64,000 nt of DNA from Sclerurus mexicanus (Eukaryota > Chordata > Aves > Passeriformes > Furnariidae), in NCBI GenBank assembly GCA_013396755.1, contig VWZF01005911.1, positions 51,846 to 115,845 of the forward strand, in the 5' to 3' direction. Position 1 is the first letter of the stretch. Each line of letters starts with the position of its first letter. The notes under the pieces are model-generated. The model did no database searches. It saw only the letters and a program-made list of their open reading frames with translations, and was not told the origin of the DNA. Below are positions 63,161-64,000 of this stretch, in pieces. The translations under genes were made by a program, and so were the position numbers.

Positions 63161-64000
63161 TTTATTTAAAATAAGTTTTGTTACAAAACAGGATATTTTT
63201 TAATTATTAAAATACATAGAAACATCTAATCATACAAAAGGCTAAATTTATTTTTCCCTTTTTTGTTTTTAAATAGAATAGGCTGTGGAAGCATGAGAGG
63301 AGAGGGCTGTGGTGGAAGGAGCCATCAGTGCATCCAGCAGGTATTTGCAGCAGGAGGAAACATACCCACAGGTGGGTTCTCAGAGGACCAAGGGCAGTGC
63401 CATCCCCTCCCCTGCCAGCCACCATCCCCATACATTATCTAACAGGCTTTTGGCCTGGAGGTTTCGGGTCTTTTTGTTTGTTTTCCATTAGTCTTCCATT
63501 CCAAGTCCATGTAAACAGTTATAAATATTTCAAACACTTTCATCTTGACCACACTGTGATCTCTCTTGACAAGACAACTGGTAAATAACTTTACAATAGC
63601 TTCATTCGAGACTGCTAAATCCCCTCCTGGTGCTGTGTAACAGGCAGTCCGTGACTGTGCCGGGGCAGCAGTGCAGGGCCCTGGCAGCACTGGCACCACG
63701 AGGAACAGCAGCTCGGCTCATGCACAGCACTGGGGGCCTTCATGCAACAATAGGGCTTGAGAAAATGATGGGGAAAGGAGCTGCTGGAATTTTTTCTGAC
63801 TTAATGTGGAGGACGTGCTGCTCTGAAAGACAGTGGGTGGCTGCCCAGGTGCAATCTTGGAGACACCATAGCCAGGCTGGCCCTGTGAGGGTAGCAGAGG
63901 CAGGACCAGGGACTGGCCTGGTTCCAAGTACCCCCTCCAGTCCAGTCCTATTGTAAAAACAAAGCTGGAGAGATGGAGGGAGCAGCCAGGAGCTCCCCGC
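63161..64000 (-). other. Probable 3'UTR of a minus-strand gene (KIFC3 by synteny)
   Basis: A minus-strand AATAAA lies at 63166-63161, preceded on that strand by AT-rich non-coding sequence that resembles a 3'UTR. In human the gene convergent with KATNB1 is KIFC3, a C-terminal kinesin. No kinesin coding sequence is inside the window, so the assignment is inference from gene order only. Confidence 0.35.

Noticed and set aside
63207..63927. Minus-strand frames near the window end as KIFC3 coding exons
   Set aside because: None shows kinesin motor motifs. The region looks like 3'UTR.

Overview
This 64 kb window is nuclear DNA from a vertebrate, almost certainly a bird. It has multi-exon genes with GT-AG introns, chicken-repeat-1 (CR1) LINE fragments, CpG-island promoters and tetranucleotide microsatellites. 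The gene order ADGRG1 - ADGRG3 - DRC7 - KATNB1 matches human 16q21. By established synteny that segment corresponds to chicken chromosome 11. The species cannot be fixed from the sequence.

Layout: (1) 1-5584 holds a CpG-rich 5' region and non-coding DNA, probably the 5'UTR exon and first intron of ADGRG1. (2) 5585-11525 (+) is ADGRG1/GPR56, 13 coding exons, 672 aa. (3) 12899-17680 (+) is ADGRG3/GPR97, 12 coding exons, 540 aa. (4) 18897-24983 (-) is an EGF + zona-pellucida-domain membrane glycoprotein, 9 coding exons, 419 aa, most likely the egg-coat protein ZPD. It is tail-to-tail with ADGRG3 and head-to-head with DRC7. (5) 28039-39506 (+) is DRC7/CCDC135, 15 coding exons, 736 aa, with a shortened C-terminus. 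(6) 41308/43040-61202 (+) is KATNB1 (katanin p80), 19 coding exons, 656 aa. (7) About 63160-64000 is probably the 3'UTR of a convergent minus-strand gene, by synteny KIFC3.

The genes do not form a pathway. The two adhesion GPCRs are tandem paralogues. DRC7 (axonemal dynein regulatory complex) and KATNB1 (microtubule severing) are both cytoskeletal, and the KATNB1 CpG island carries an RFX-type X-box typical of ciliary genes. The ZP gene stands out because the mammalian cluster, as I know it, has no such gene at this position.

The assembly has clear defects. There are two N gaps (26198-27114 and 41790-42660), each with the same sequence on both sides, and single Ns at 27441 and 45669. An 861 bp block carrying the KATNB1 promoter and first coding exon is present twice, with one C/T difference. 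A 2,289 bp intron-1 block is repeated in tandem around the single N at 45669. These look like unmerged haplotypes or gap-filling errors, not biology.

All exon boundaries below were derived by hand from splice consensus, phase continuity and remembered family sequences. Every coding sequence closes in frame (2019, 1623, 1260, 2211 and 1971 nt).
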